Of a stretch of 64,000 nucleotides of DNA, positions 25,321 through 34,526 are shown one piece after another. The notes below the pieces were generated by a model. The model was not told where the DNA came from. It made no database searches and worked only from the letters and a program-made list of their open reading frames with translations. Position numbers and translations under genes: made by a program. This DNA comes from an uncultured Victivallales bacterium (lineage in GTDB: Bacteria; Verrucomicrobiota; Lentisphaeria; Oligosphaerales; JAFGRS01), in the NCBI GenBank assembly GCA_903837355.1, contig CAILUI010000238.1, positions 1 through 64,000 on the forward strand. The letters run 5' to 3'. How positions within the stretch are numbered: position 1 is the stretch's first letter; every line of letters starts with the position of its first letter.

Positions 25321-26301
25321 TCAGGCATTACGGCGGAAGATGGGGCCGATCTGGCTGGCCAATTGCTTGAGTGCCGCCTCTTCAGTTGCCGCCAAGGCTC
25401 GGTCCTTGCCGGCGACATTGAGGGCGATGCGGAAGAGTCGGGCGTCACCTGGCGGTACGGCGGCGGTGACGCCCTGGCTGAGCGTCCAGCGCAGGGCGAG
25501 CGCGGCTTCAGCGGGATCGCTGATGGGTTCGTACCAGCACTTGGGGTAGGCGCGATCGGCGGCCTGAGACTCGGCCGGCCAGGCTGCGCGTGCCATGGCT
25601 TTCAGGGCCAGAACGCCCATGTTTTTCGCCTTCGCCCGTTGCAGGACCTCCTGGTCGAAGTTGCCCTGGTGGTGACAGACGAAGTTCACCGGGTAGAGGA
25701 TGGTGTCGAAGAGATCGCTGTCGATGGCTTTCAGGGCGGCTTCGGCAGAGTGGGCTGAGAAGCCGAGGAAGCGGACCAGGCCCTGCGTACGGGCTTCGCG
25801 GAACGCCTCGATGGCGCCGCCGGGGCCGAGGGCGGCGTCGACGTCCTTCTGCACGTCCTGCAAGGCGTGCATCTGGTACAGGTCGAAGTGGTCGGTACCC
25901 AAGCGGGTCAATGAGGTCCGCAACTCCTGGGCAGCCCCGTCGCGGTCGCGCCGAGCGGTCTTGCAGGCCAGGAAGAGCCGGTCGCGCTTGCCTTTCAGGG
26001 CGGGACCGAGCTTTTCCTCGGCCTCGCCGTTGCCGTAGCTGGGGGCGACATCGGCGTAGTTCACGCCGGCATCGATGGCCTCGGCCACCAGACGGTCGGC
26101 CTCGGCCTGGGAACCGCCCATGAGGGCGATGGCGCCGATGCCGATCACGGACAGTTGTTCGCCGGTCTTGCCCAGAGCGCGGCGGGGCACCGGTCCGGCT
26201 GGGGTTGCCATGTCGGCCTGAAGTTGCGCCCACAAGCGCGGCCCGAGCAGACCGGCCAGACCGATACTCGTGCCAGCGGTCAGGAAATCACGTCGTTTCA
26301 T
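25321..26301 (-). CDS. Aldo/keto reductase with Tat-type leader
   Basis: A 326-residue protein. It opens with MKRRDFLTAGTSIGLAGLLG, a twin-arginine signal-like leader, so it may be exported folded to the periplasm. The barrel follows: LGKTGEQLSVIGIGAIALMGG, the catalytic-tetrad region DVAPSYGNGEAEEKLG (Asp and Tyr), LFLACKTARRD (the Lys), and DLYQMHALQD (the His). The C-terminal cofactor motif is weaker than in typical NADPH-binding members. Members reduce carbonyls; substrate unknown. It lies 20 bp after lon and ends before a strong hairpin. Confidence 0.9.
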   Translation of the reverse strand: MKRRDFLTAGTSIGLAGLLGPRLWAQLQADMATPAGPVPRRALGKTGEQLSVIGIGAIALMGGSQAEADRLVAEAIDAGVNYADVAPSYGNGEAEEKLGPALKGKRDRLFLACKTARRDRDGAAQELRTSLTRLGTDHFDLYQMHALQDVQKDVDAALGPGGAIEAFREARTQGLVRFLGFSAHSAEAALKAIDSDLFDTILYPVNFVCHHQGNFDQEVLQRAKAKNMGVLALKAMARAAWPAESQAADRAYPKCWYEPISDPAEAALALRWTLSQGVTAAVPPGDARLFRIALNVAGKDRALAATEEAALKQLASQIGPIFRRNA

Positions 26302-26321
26302 CGCATTCCTCCAGTTCAGGG

Positions 26322-28766
26322 TCAGCGCGTGCCGAAAAGAAGACGAGAGACCTCGGCGAACTCGCCGACGTAGTGGGGCAGGATGCCACGCCGCACCCGT
26401 TCGGGCAGCTCGCCGAAGTCTTTCTCATTGGCCACCGGCAGGATAATATGCCGGACTTTGGAGCGCTTGGCGGCGATGACTTTTTCCTTGACGCCGCCGA
26501 TGGGTAGCACGCGGCCGGTCAGCGTGAGCTCGCCGGTCATGGCCCAGCCCGCGGGCGGGCGCCGGTGGCGGCCGAGGGAGACCAGGGCCGCCGCCATGGT
26601 GATGCCGGCCGACGGACCGTCCTTGGGGGTAGCCCCAGCCGGGACGTGGATGTGAATGGTCTTGTCCGTGAAGAATTTCGGCGGAATACCGAAGTCCCGG
26701 CAGTGAGCGGTGACCAGGGAATAGGCGATCTGAACGGACTCCTTCATGACCTCCCCGAGCTGTCCGGTGAGCTTGGTCCCGCTCGCGCCGGGGGCGGCTT
26801 GGGCTTCGATGTAGAGGGTGCTGCCGCCGAGCGCGGTCCAGGCCAGGCCCATGACCACCCCGGGGCGCCCGTGACTCATCAGCGGGTCATCCGTGAAGCG
26901 CGGTTTGCCGAGATACTCCTCGACGTTGGCGGGGGTGATCGTCACCGGCTCCACAATCAGCCCCTCGGCGCGACCGGCCGCGACTTTCCGCATGCAGCCG
27001 GCGAGAGCTTTCTCGAAGGCGCGCACCCCGGCTTCGCGGGCGTAGCCATTGATGATCACCCGCAGGGCGCTGTCGGTGAAGGAGATGTCGGCGCTGACCA
27101 ACCCATGCCGCGGCAGCAGCTTCGGCAGCAAGTGCCGCTTGCCGATATGGAGCTTCTCCTCGATGATGTAGCCGGAGAGGCTGATGACCTCCATGCGGTC
27201 CAGCAGCGGTCCGGGGATGGTGTCCGGGACATTGGCCGTGGCGATGAACAGCACTTTCGACAGGTCGTACGGCACATCGAGGTAATGGTCCCGGAAGGCG
27301 CTGTTCTGCTCGGGGTCGAGGACCTCGAGCAGGGCCGAGGCCGGATCTCCTTGGAACGAATTCGCGAGCTTGTCGATCTCGTCGAGCATGATCACCGGAT
27401 TGGCGGTGCCGCAGGTCTTGACCGCCTGGATGACCTTGCCGGGCAGGGCCCCGATGTAGGTCCGCCGGTGGCCCTTGATCTCAGCCTCGTCGCGCATGCC
27501 CCCGAGCGAAAAGCGGAAGAATTTCCGGCCGAGAGCCTCGGCCACGCCGCGGCCGAGCGACGTCTTGCCCACGCCCGGCGGGCCCACCAGGCAGAGGATG
27601 GACCCCTCGACGGAGCCCCGCAGCTTGGCGACGCCGATAAACTCGAGGATCCGTTTCTTGACGTCCTCGAGCCCGTAGTGGTCACGGTTCAGAATGCGTC
27701 GACCACGGGCCACATCGAGGACATCGGCACTGTACTCGCCCCACGGCAGGCCCGTGAGCCAGTCCAAGTAGTTGCGGGAAACCGCGAACTCTGGCGACTG
27801 CGGGCTGATCAGTTTGAGCTTGCCGATCTCCTCGGCAATGCGGCTGCGGGCCTCGTCGGGGAGGGCGGCGGTGATCTGGTCCAGGCGTTTCTGGTAGCGC
27901 TCGACCTCCTCGGTCTTCTCATCCTTCTCGAGGCCCAACTCCTGCTTGATGGCCTTGAGCTGTTCGCGCAGGAAGAACTCCCGTTGCTGCTGGGTGATAC
28001 GCTCCTCGATCTGGTGCGTGATCTTCTCCTTGAGGGCATTGAGGTCCAGCTCCTTGCGCAGGAGGAAGAGCGCTTTTTCGAGGCGCTGACGGACATCCAG
28101 GCACTCGAGCACATCCTGCAGTTCCTCACGGGAGGAAGAGGTCATGGTCACGGAGAAGTCCGCCAGGCGGCCAGGGTCGCCCCAGTCCGAGCGCGACAGG
28201 AGCATTTTGATTTCTTCGCTGAAGAGGGGGTTATGGCTGATGAGTTCGCGCATGGTGCTGATGATGGCCAACCCAATGGCTTTGACGTCCTCGCTGGGGG
28301 CGAGGAGGTCCTGCGGGTAGGCGACCTGTGCCAGAAGCTTGCCATCGCGTTCGACCGCCTTGAGGATCTCAAACCGTTTCTGGCCCTGGCAGAGGGCCTG
28401 GATGGCCCCCTCGGGGCTCTCTTCAAAGCGCAGGATGCGCACGGCGGTGCCCATGCGGTAGAGGCGGCGCGACGGGGCCTCGCCATCGGCGGCAGCCTTC
28501 TCGTCCTTGGTCAGCACAAAGCCCACTACGCGTTCGGGGACCTGCTGGACCACGGCCTTGAGCGTGTCTGCTTCGCGTCCAGGCGAGAGCATGATGGGGA
28601 ACATGAGGCCCGGAAAGACGGGCTTGGCCGCCGTCGGAACGAGGTAGATTCGATCAGGCAGTTCCTTGCTGGCCAAGACCAGGTTGGCGGCGGGAACCGC
28701 TTCCTCAGGACTGGCCTTTGCGATCTCCGGCGTGATGAATTCCAGATCGGTCTTGCTGCCTGCCAT
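26322..28766 (-). CDS. lon: ATP-dependent Lon protease
   Basis: An 814-residue protein, full length for LonA. The N-terminal substrate-binding domain (about residues 35-230) is followed by a coiled region. The AAA+ domain has Walker [12 protein letters not shown] near residue 385 and Walker B IMLDEIDK. The C-terminal protease domain has the catalytic serine in [10 protein letters not shown] near residue 722 and the lysine in [12 protein letters not shown] about 43 residues later. It degrades misfolded and regulatory proteins in the cytoplasm. The ATG at 28766 is preceded by AGGTGAGA. No heat-shock element was recognised. Confidence 0.97.
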   Translation of the reverse strand: MAGSKTDLEFITPEIAKASPEEAVPAANLVLASKELPDRIYLVPTAAKPVFPGLMFPIMLSPGREADTLKAVVQQVPERVVGFVLTKDEKAAADGEAPSRRLYRMGTAVRILRFEESPEGAIQALCQGQKRFEILKAVERDGKLLAQVAYPQDLLAPSEDVKAIGLAIISTMRELISHNPLFSEEIKMLLSRSDWGDPGRLADFSVTMTSSSREELQDVLECLDVRQRLEKALFLLRKELDLNALKEKITHQIEERITQQQREFFLREQLKAIKQELGLEKDEKTEEVERYQKRLDQITAALPDEARSRIAEEIGKLKLISPQSPEFAVSRNYLDWLTGLPWGEYSADVLDVARGRRILNRDHYGLEDVKKRILEFIGVAKLRGSVEGSILCLVGPPGVGKTSLGRGVAEALGRKFFRFSLGGMRDEAEIKGHRRTYIGALPGKVIQAVKTCGTANPVIMLDEIDKLANSFQGDPASALLEVLDPEQNSAFRDHYLDVPYDLSKVLFIATANVPDTIPGPLLDRMEVISLSGYIIEEKLHIGKRHLLPKLLPRHGLVSADISFTDSALRVIINGYAREAGVRAFEKALAGCMRKVAAGRAEGLIVEPVTITPANVEEYLGKPRFTDDPLMSHGRPGVVMGLAWTALGGSTLYIEAQAAPGASGTKLTGQLGEVMKESVQIAYSLVTAHCRDFGIPPKFFTDKTIHIHVPAGATPKDGPSAGITMAAALVSLGRHRRPPAGWAMTGELTLTGRVLPIGGVKEKVIAAKRSKVRHIILPVANEKDFGELPERVRRGILPHYVGEFAEVSRLLFGTR

Positions 28767-28813
28767 AGCACTCTCACCTCACACCTCAAGAAGCGACCGC
28801 GTTCACCACGCGG

Positions 28814-29593
28814 TCAGCACGAGCCATTCCGGAGCGCTGTTTGTGCGGCCTGTTCACGCCACGCCGCCAGCGCCCTGCCCATCGCCTCCGGGCAGTCCGT
28901 ACACACCTTCCGCACGCCGAGTTGCGCGTAGTAGGGCAGCAACTCGGGCTGGTTCAGCGTCCAAACCATGACGCGAATACCGTCCCCCTGGGCCGCCGCC
29001 GCCAGCTCGGCCGACAGCGTCCTGAAGGCGGCATGCATCCAAGCAAAGCGCTGCTGCCGAACGCTCGGCAGGATCTCAGGGGCGTTGCCGAGGACGGCCA
29101 GCGGAACCCCCTCACCCGCCGCCCTGACACTGAGCAACGCGTCGACAGCGAAAGACGACACCACATGGGGCCCGCTGGCGGCGACGTAACGACCCAACAA
29201 CGCCACCAGCCGCCGCGGCGCGTCGCTTGCTGGGCCAAAGGCTTTGACCTCGACATTGAGGCGAACGTTCCGCGGCGCCACAAAGGCCAGGACTTCCTCG
29301 AGGGTGGGGATGCGTTCGCCCGCGAACGCCTCGCCTCGCCAGCGCCCGCAGTCCAGGCGCCGCAGGGCGCCGAGGGTCAGGTCGGCGATGGCACCCTTAC
29401 CGTCGGTCGTGCGGTCCACACTGGGGTCGTGCATGACCACGAGTTCCCCGTCGCGGCATTCGTGGATGTCGAGTTCAATCGAGGGGGCGCCCACCTCGAC
29501 GGCACGGCGGAAGGCGGCCATCGTGTTCTCGGGACAGTCACAACTCGAACCCCGGTGTGCTTCGATCTCGGGGACAGGAATGGGTACACTCAT
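28814..29593 (-). CDS. Glycerophosphodiester phosphodiesterase
   Basis: A 259-residue TIM-barrel enzyme of the GDPD family. Active-site motifs are EAHRGS (His-Arg), CPENTMAAF, ELDIHECRDGELVVMHD (Glu-Asp metal site and second His) and NVEVKAFG (Glu-Lys). It hydrolyses glycerophosphodiesters such as glycerophosphocholine to glycerol 3-phosphate and an alcohol. No signal peptide is seen, so it is likely cytoplasmic. It begins the short run GDPD-lon-reductase on the minus strand, 47 bp upstream of lon. Confidence 0.93.
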   Translation of the reverse strand: MSVPIPVPEIEAHRGSSCDCPENTMAAFRRAVEVGAPSIELDIHECRDGELVVMHDPSVDRTTDGKGAIADLTLGALRRLDCGRWRGEAFAGERIPTLEEVLAFVAPRNVRLNVEVKAFGPASDAPRRLVALLGRYVAASGPHVVSSFAVDALLSVRAAGEGVPLAVLGNAPEILPSVRQQRFAWMHAAFRTLSAELAAAAQGDGIRVMVWTLNQPELLPYYAQLGVRKVCTDCPEAMGRALAAWREQAAQTALRNGSC

Positions 29594-29884
29594 CGTCTGT
29601 CGACCTCATATCGTGGACGGAACCGCTGCCCGATGCCACTTCGCCTCGGCGGCGCCCGTAGTGCCGCCACGCCAGCCCGCGGTACCACGGGCACGGCGAT
29701 GCCAGAGTTGCCCTGCGACTCGGGTTACTGTAGACGACCGCGGCGGGCGCGCTATCAGGAGCCGTCACCAGGCCGGACCATCCAGCAACCCCAGGCCCGC
29801 AACCCGCGGAGTGCATCCCGCGCCGGCACCCTGTGAAGTAAGGTGTTTTCCCCGCGACGGCGAAGCCCACAGGACGCATCAGCC

Positions 29885-30174
29885 ATGCTGAACAAAAAGC
29901 TTGTGGCCTCCTTGCGTGACCACCCCGCCCAAGTCCTGCCGGCCCATCCCCTTCTGGTCGTGGAATGAGCGGCTGGACGGCCGCGAGACGCGCCGGCAGG
30001 TTGCGGCGATGGATCGGGCCGGGCGGGGCGGCTACTTCATGCACGCCCGCGGCGGCCCGCATACGCCCTACCTACGGCGTCGGACCGGGGGCCTTCTTCA
30101 AAGAGCCCAGCATCTGGGTCAACCCGCCTTGGGCTGACCGCACCTGCCTGGTCAGCTATGGCGTCGAGTCGTGA
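29885..30174 (+). pseudogene. Broken 5' end of a large glycoside-hydrolase-like gene
   Basis: An ATG at 29885 gives MLNKKLVASLRDHPAQ. After a +1 shift near 29936 the next frame reads RPIPFWSWNERLDGRETRRQ and then RGGYFMHARGGPHTPYL. A W-N-x-x-L box and a GG(Y/F)FMHARGG box mark the N-terminus of a family of large glycoside hydrolases (alpha-rhamnosidase-like, GH106-type) in PVC and Bacteroidota genomes. The frame then changes again, and a last segment (GAFFKEPSIWVNPPWADRT) ends at a TGA at 30174. The rest of a protein that should be hundreds of residues long is absent. The flanks (29594-29884 and 30175-30304) contain no other gene I can support. Confidence 0.5.
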
Positions 30175-30304
30175 CCGGACGGGGACGCCATACTGCCGCC
30201 AGCAGGCGGAGGTCTGCTCTCTGGCGGGGCGAGGCGACTTAGCGCTTAGGCGCCGCCGGGGCGTGTGCGCTCACCGGAGTTGCTGCCCCTGGCTTGCCCG
30301 ACCT

Positions 30305-31090
30305 TCACCGGGAAGCGCTGATTCCATTGCCGAAGAGGGCCAGGTAGTTGGCTTCGACCTGGGCCGCGACGGCACTCACAGGTAACTGCTTGATCTCGGC
30401 GATGGCCTCGAGGACGTAACCCACATGCTGAGGCAGGCTGAAGCCCGGGGCGACGGCCTGGGCGGGCAGATCCGGGCAGTCCGTCTCGGTCAGGATGCGG
30501 TCCAGGGGAACGTAGGCGACCGCCTCGCGGAGGCGCCGCGCTTGCGGGTAGGTGATGGGCCCACAGAATGAGACCAAGAGGCCGCGGTCGAGGACCGCCC
30601 GCGCCACCTCGCGACTGCCGCTGAAACAGTGGCAGACGCCGCGCAGATCGACGATCCCGGCGCGATGCAGCAGCTTGAAGAAGTCGCCCCAGGAGTGCCG
30701 GTTATGCAGGATCACGGGCAGGTGCAATGCCTGCGCTACGGTCAGTTGAGTGTTGAGAACGGCCTCCTGCAGGGCGACATCGTCGCGGCCATCCCAGAAG
30801 TCCAACCCGATCTCGCCCACCGCCACCAAACGCGGATGAGCGGCCAGGCTGAGGCGCAGGTGCGAGTCGAGATCCGCGGGCGCGGTCTGGGCAAAGAAGG
30901 GGTGGACGCCGAGGGCGCCCAGGACCGGGGCGCGACGGCTGATGGCGGTGACCGTCTCCCACTCCTCCAGACGGGCAGCGCAGGCCAGGATACCGGCGAC
31001 TCCCGCGGCTGCGGCCGCGTCGAGGACGGTCTCCAGCGTGGGGTCCAGGCGGGAGTCTGCCAAGTGTGCGTGAGCGTCATAGAGCCGCAT
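30305..31090 (-). CDS. tatD: TatD family metal-dependent hydrolase
   Basis: A 261-residue TIM-barrel protein of the amidohydrolase superfamily. It has the metal-site motifs DAHAHL, GVHPFF, VGEIGLDFWDG, ILHNRHSWGD, CHCFSGS and TETDCPDL. TatD-type enzymes are 3'-5' DNA exonucleases/DNases with proposed roles in repair and in cleanup of D-aminoacyl species. It lies 71 bp downstream of the TonB-like gene and may be co-transcribed with that cluster. Its C-terminal QVEANYLALFGN is the normal family ending. Confidence 0.93.
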   Translation of the reverse strand: MRLYDAHAHLADSRLDPTLETVLDAAAAAGVAGILACAARLEEWETVTAISRRAPVLGALGVHPFFAQTAPADLDSHLRLSLAAHPRLVAVGEIGLDFWDGRDDVALQEAVLNTQLTVAQALHLPVILHNRHSWGDFFKLLHRAGIVDLRGVCHCFSGSREVARAVLDRGLLVSFCGPITYPQARRLREAVAYVPLDRILTETDCPDLPAQAVAPGFSLPQHVGYVLEAIAEIKQLPVSAVAAQVEANYLALFGNGISASR

Positions 31091-31161
31091 GGTTGACTCC
31101 CGAAACCGTGGGGGCGTCGCCGTGCCGCACCGCGCGGCGCGGGTCGGGGATAGCGGCGGAC

Positions 31162-32745
31162 TCAGTCCAGATCGATGCCCAGGTCCTTATCGATGGCCTC
31201 GAGCACGGACTTCTCCTGCTTGGCCATGGTCTTCGGCATCTTGTAGGTTGGCAGGTAGCGGTAGTAGACCTGCAGGCTGAGACAGCACAGGGTGGTCGCG
31301 TACCAGGGGTCATACTCAGCCTTGACCACGTCCTCCATCTTGCCTGAAGTCTCGTTCTTCTGCTGCCACTTGGCTTTTCCAGGCGAGTCCCAGTGACCGT
31401 CCGGCTTCTGGTGATTGACGACGGTGTCGGTGAAGAGCTTGTTCCAGTCATTCCACTTGTTGCGACCGGCATGGAACATGGCCTGGGTGATGTAATACCA
31501 GTTGTAGACCGGGGTGCTGTGGGAGGGGTATTCTGCGGTGTCGTCCCAGACGGCCTTCTCGGTGACGTGGATGTAGTCCGCGGCCTTGCGGACTTCCTGG
31601 CATTCCCCCTCGCCCAGGAGTTGCAGGCAGAGCGTACCGGCGCCTTGGATGCCGATGCTGCTGCCCCGTCCGGGAGAGCTGTAGCCGAAGTGGCCATCGC
31701 TGTAACTGGTGTTCTTGAGGAAGCTGATGCCCTTCTCCATCGCGTTCATCAGGCCCGGGACATCGGCCCCGGCCACGTAGCCTGCCTTCAGGGCCTGGAG
31801 CTGCCAGCCCGTGACCGAGGTGTCCCAGCGCGCACCCTGGGCGTAGTTGTAATCGAAGCCGCCGCCCTTCTGCTGACCCTCAACGATGAAGCCCAGACCC
31901 TTCTCCATGGGCGGCTTCAGGAAGGGAATCTTGGTCAGGCCGTAGGCCTCGGACAGCGCATAGGTGCAGATGCCGTTGACGTAACAGCGGCCCAGGTACT
32001 TGGTCTGCGTCGCGTCGACGGCCATCATGCGGTCGGCCAAGTACTGCATGGCCTTCTGAACGGTCGGGCCGAACTCCTCGCTCAAGGGGGTCTCGCCGTG
32101 TGCCAGGAACGTCAGCAGACCCAGTCCGGCCATGGCGTCAGCTTGGGTCTGCGACCAGGACCCGTCAGGCTTCTGCGTTTGCTTCAACCAGCGCAGTGCC
32201 TTCAACACCGCGGTCTCCGAGCGCTGCGATCCGCCGAACTTCCGGACCATCTGCTTGCGGCCAGCCGCCGTGCGCCCGCCGTAGAGCCCGGGCAGCTTCA
32301 GGGCGGTGTCCGACGTGCGCACGTCGAGCACGCTGGAGAAGTCCATGGCGTCATCAGTCTGGGCGATATCGTCGTTGATGTCGGCGGTATTGGTGGTGAC
32401 CTCGGTGGTGTCTTGGGTGATCTCGGGTCGTTCGACCGTGGGCACCACCTCGTCGGCCAACTGCTCCAGCTTCTGCAGTTCCTGGAGCTGCTTGGGGTCG
32501 AGTTCTTTAACCTTCAACTCCTCCATCGTCACCTCGATCTGGCTGGTCTCGGTACGGCTACCCGGCTTGCAGAAGACGGCGATGAAAACGACGAGAACGG
32601 CATGGAACACCAGGGAAATGGCAGGTCCGATCAGGTGCTCGAGGCGCTGGCGGCGGTGGTACTCAGCCAGAACTGCGTCCAGATCGAAGGCGGCCGTCGT
32701 GGCCGTCCCGATGGGCGCTGCAACCTCAATGGGTTCCGTCTCCAT
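31162..32745 (-). CDS. TonB/TolA-like transmembrane protein with periplasmic terpenoid-cyclase-type (alpha/alpha-toroid) domain
   Basis: A 527-residue protein. Residues ~38-59 form one transmembrane helix that carries S44-x3-H48, the motif through which TonB and TolA contact ExbB/ExbD or TolQ/TolR. A charged, acidic linker (about 60-150, with EELKVKELDPKQLQELQKLEQ) follows. Residues ~170-510 form repeated helical hairpins with QKPDGSW, QQKGGGFDYN, SDGHFGYSS and QKPDGHWDSP, the QW-like repeats of prenyltransferase/squalene-hopene cyclase folds. No DxDD catalytic motif is seen, so binding rather than cyclisation is likely. The gene is the last of an exbB-exbD-exbD run. A TonB C-terminal domain is absent. 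Confidence 0.82.
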   Translation of the reverse strand: METEPIEVAAPIGTATTAAFDLDAVLAEYHRRQRLEHLIGPAISLVFHAVLVVFIAVFCKPGSRTETSQIEVTMEELKVKELDPKQLQELQKLEQLADEVVPTVERPEITQDTTEVTTNTADINDDIAQTDDAMDFSSVLDVRTSDTALKLPGLYGGRTAAGRKQMVRKFGGSQRSETAVLKALRWLKQTQKPDGSWSQTQADAMAGLGLLTFLAHGETPLSEEFGPTVQKAMQYLADRMMAVDATQTKYLGRCYVNGICTYALSEAYGLTKIPFLKPPMEKGLGFIVEGQQKGGGFDYNYAQGARWDTSVTGWQLQALKAGYVAGADVPGLMNAMEKGISFLKNTSYSDGHFGYSSPGRGSSIGIQGAGTLCLQLLGEGECQEVRKAADYIHVTEKAVWDDTAEYPSHSTPVYNWYYITQAMFHAGRNKWNDWNKLFTDTVVNHQKPDGHWDSPGKAKWQQKNETSGKMEDVVKAEYDPWYATTLCCLSLQVYYRYLPTYKMPKTMAKQEKSVLEAIDKDLGIDLD

Positions 32746-32767
32746 GGTCTGGAACCTCCCTCGACGC

Positions 32768-33175
32768 CTACTTCAGCGTCATCACATTCAACTTTGTCAG
32801 CCCGAGGCCCTTGCAGGTGTCGAGCACCGTCACCAGCTCCTGCGTCTGTGCTTGGACGCTGGCCTTGACGATCACCGTCTGCTCGGTATCAAGGGCGGCG
32901 AGGCGGCCCAGCTTATCCTGGAGTTCCGCCAGGGTCAGCGGGCTCTTTTTCAGATAGAGCTGGCCCGGATGCACCTCGATTTCCAGCAGGTTGGGCCTCT
33001 CGTCCATCTTCTGCGGGGCCGTGTTGGCCGACGGGAGGTTGACGGCGAGATGGGCCTCGGCGATCTCTTCACGCTGGGTAACGATGAAGTAGATCAGCAG
33101 CAGGAAGGTGACGTCGATCATCGACGACATCGGAATCGCGAGAGACTCCGTGGTGATCCGTCGTTTTCCAGCCAT
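32768..33175 (-). CDS. exbD: ExbD/TolR family proton-channel protein, copy 1
   Basis: A 135-residue protein with a short cytoplasmic N-terminus, one transmembrane helix (SSMIDVTFLLLIYFIVT) and a small periplasmic domain. D21 in the helix corresponds to the proton-carrying aspartate of ExbD/TolR. The periplasmic part has the usual LEIEVHPGQLYLKK and VIVKASVQAQ strands. It would form a complex with the ExbB at 33676-34455 and the TonB-like protein 22 bp downstream. A second ExbD directly upstream suggests a heteromeric stator. Confidence 0.92.
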   Translation of the reverse strand: MAGKRRITTESLAIPMSSMIDVTFLLLIYFIVTQREEIAEAHLAVNLPSANTAPQKMDERPNLLEIEVHPGQLYLKKSPLTLAELQDKLGRLAALDTEQTVIVKASVQAQTQELVTVLDTCKGLGLTKLNVMTLK

Positions 33176-33211
33176 GGCTCGCTCCAGGGTAGGGGGCTCG
33201 CGCCCGTCCCG

Positions 33212-33643
33212 TCAGGGCTTCAGGGGGCTACCGTCGCCGGTGGCCACGGCCGACAACTGCACGCGGTAGAGCCCCGCCTTGCCGACCGCCTGCGCCACGC
33301 CGTCAACATGCCGATAGAGAGCGGTGCCATCGGCACGGATGACGATGGGGACGCTGTTACCGCTCTGGGCGCGTGTTGCCGACAGGATCTGCTGCAGTTG
33401 CAGGAGATTGAGCGGCTGCATGGCAATGTTCACCGCGCCGTCCTTGTCCACATTGATGGTGACGGCGCGCGGGTCCGTTTTCTCCAGCGCCACGACGTAC
33501 TTGGCCTGGGCCAGGTGGATCGACTCGTCCACGATATCCCGGTCGACGGCGGCGGTGACGACGAAGAAGATGATGAGCTGGAAGACGACGTCGATCAGAG
33601 ACGCCACGGGCGTCTCCAGAGCCTGCTCGTTGCGTGCTTTCAT
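33212..33643 (-). CDS. exbD: ExbD/TolR family proton-channel protein, copy 2
   Basis: A 143-residue protein with a transmembrane helix (ASLIDVVFQLIIFFVVT) carrying D18 at the proton-site position, and a periplasmic domain with AVTINVDKDGAVNI and VPIVIRADGTALY. It differs from the ExbD at 32768-33175 along most of its length, so this is an old paralogue pair rather than a recent duplication. It lies 36 bp before that gene and 32 bp after exbB, in the same direction. Confidence 0.92.
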   Translation of the reverse strand: MKARNEQALETPVASLIDVVFQLIIFFVVTAAVDRDIVDESIHLAQAKYVVALEKTDPRAVTINVDKDGAVNIAMQPLNLLQLQQILSATRAQSGNSVPIVIRADGTALYRHVDGVAQAVGKAGLYRVQLSAVATGDGSPLKP

Positions 33644-33675
33644 GGCGGCCTAGGCCCCCCGCTGCAGACCCCGCC

Positions 33676-34455
33676 TCACTGCGCTTCCTGCTCGACTTCG
33701 GCGTTGCGCAGCACCTTGATGAGGTCCAGCACCGTCGCTTCGCTTTCGAGGATCAGCCGGGTGGCATTGTTCTTGATGAGGGTGAAGGCGAGGAGGCAGG
33801 GCACGCTGATCAGCAACCCCACGACCGTGGTCCACAGGGCCGTCGAGATGTTCTGGGCCAGGAGTCGGGACTTGGCGGCGCCGGTGGCGGTGGCAAGGTT
33901 GGCGAAGGCGAGGACCATCCCGACGACCGTGCCAAGCAGCCCCAGCATCGGGGCGATCTGACCGCAGACGTTCAGATAGTTGATCCGCTGCATCAGCTTT
34001 TCGGTCTCCATATCGGCACTCGAAGCGACCGCCTCCTGAATGACCTCGTAGCCTTCACTGATATTGGAGAACCCCGCCATCAGGATGCGGGAGATCGGGC
34101 TGGGACTGGCCTCGCAGGCCTCCAGTGCCGCGCCTAGATCACCGGCCGTCAGGGCGGTACGGACGCCATCGATCACATGCGCGGGAAGGAGCTTCTCGCG
34201 TTTGATGCCGATCACGGCGTCGATGATCAACCAGAGGGCCGCAAAGGAGGTGATAAGGATCAGCACCCACACCAGGAGGTTGACGACTGAGCCACCGTAG
34301 ACGATATCCCAGAACCCTGGCGTCCCGGCACCCGCGGCGGCCGCACCGGCTGACTCGACCTTTTCGGCGGCCTCCTGAGCCAGCAACGCCGAACCGGCCA
34401 GCAGCAGGCAGGCCACCCCCGCGATCCGGCTGATGAATGTGTGACGCATCTTCAT
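33676..34455 (-). CDS. exbB: ExbB/TolQ/MotA family proton-channel protein
   Basis: A 259-residue protein with an extra N-terminal hydrophobic leader (residues ~8-26, ending near ALLAQ), a helix at ~52-75, a cytoplasmic loop and two more helices. The signature LNVCGQIAPMLGLLGTVVGMVLAF and the following NISTALWTTVVGLLISVP helix carry the conserved Gly, Pro and Thr residues of the ExbB/TolQ/MotA family. Five copies surround two ExbD helices in known complexes. AGGAG precedes the ATG. The cleavable-looking leader is common in ExbBs of gram-negative bacteria with large periplasmic partners. Confidence 0.93.
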   Translation of the reverse strand: MKMRHTFISRIAGVACLLLAGSALLAQEAAEKVESAGAAAAGAGTPGFWDIVYGGSVVNLLVWVLILITSFAALWLIIDAVIGIKREKLLPAHVIDGVRTALTAGDLGAALEACEASPSPISRILMAGFSNISEGYEVIQEAVASSADMETEKLMQRINYLNVCGQIAPMLGLLGTVVGMVLAFANLATATGAAKSRLLAQNISTALWTTVVGLLISVPCLLAFTLIKNNATRLILESEATVLDLIKVLRNAEVEQEAQ

Positions 34456-34526
34456 CGTCTGCTCCTTCCTTACCGTGTCTGGCCTGTCCTGTCCTCGTAG
34501 CGCCGTTGGCCTACAGGGTGTGCAGC

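Noticed and set aside
26565-28931. A 788-codon plus-strand open frame
   Set aside because: It lies fully antisense to lon, has no family motif and is an antisense shadow typical of high-GC coding DNA.
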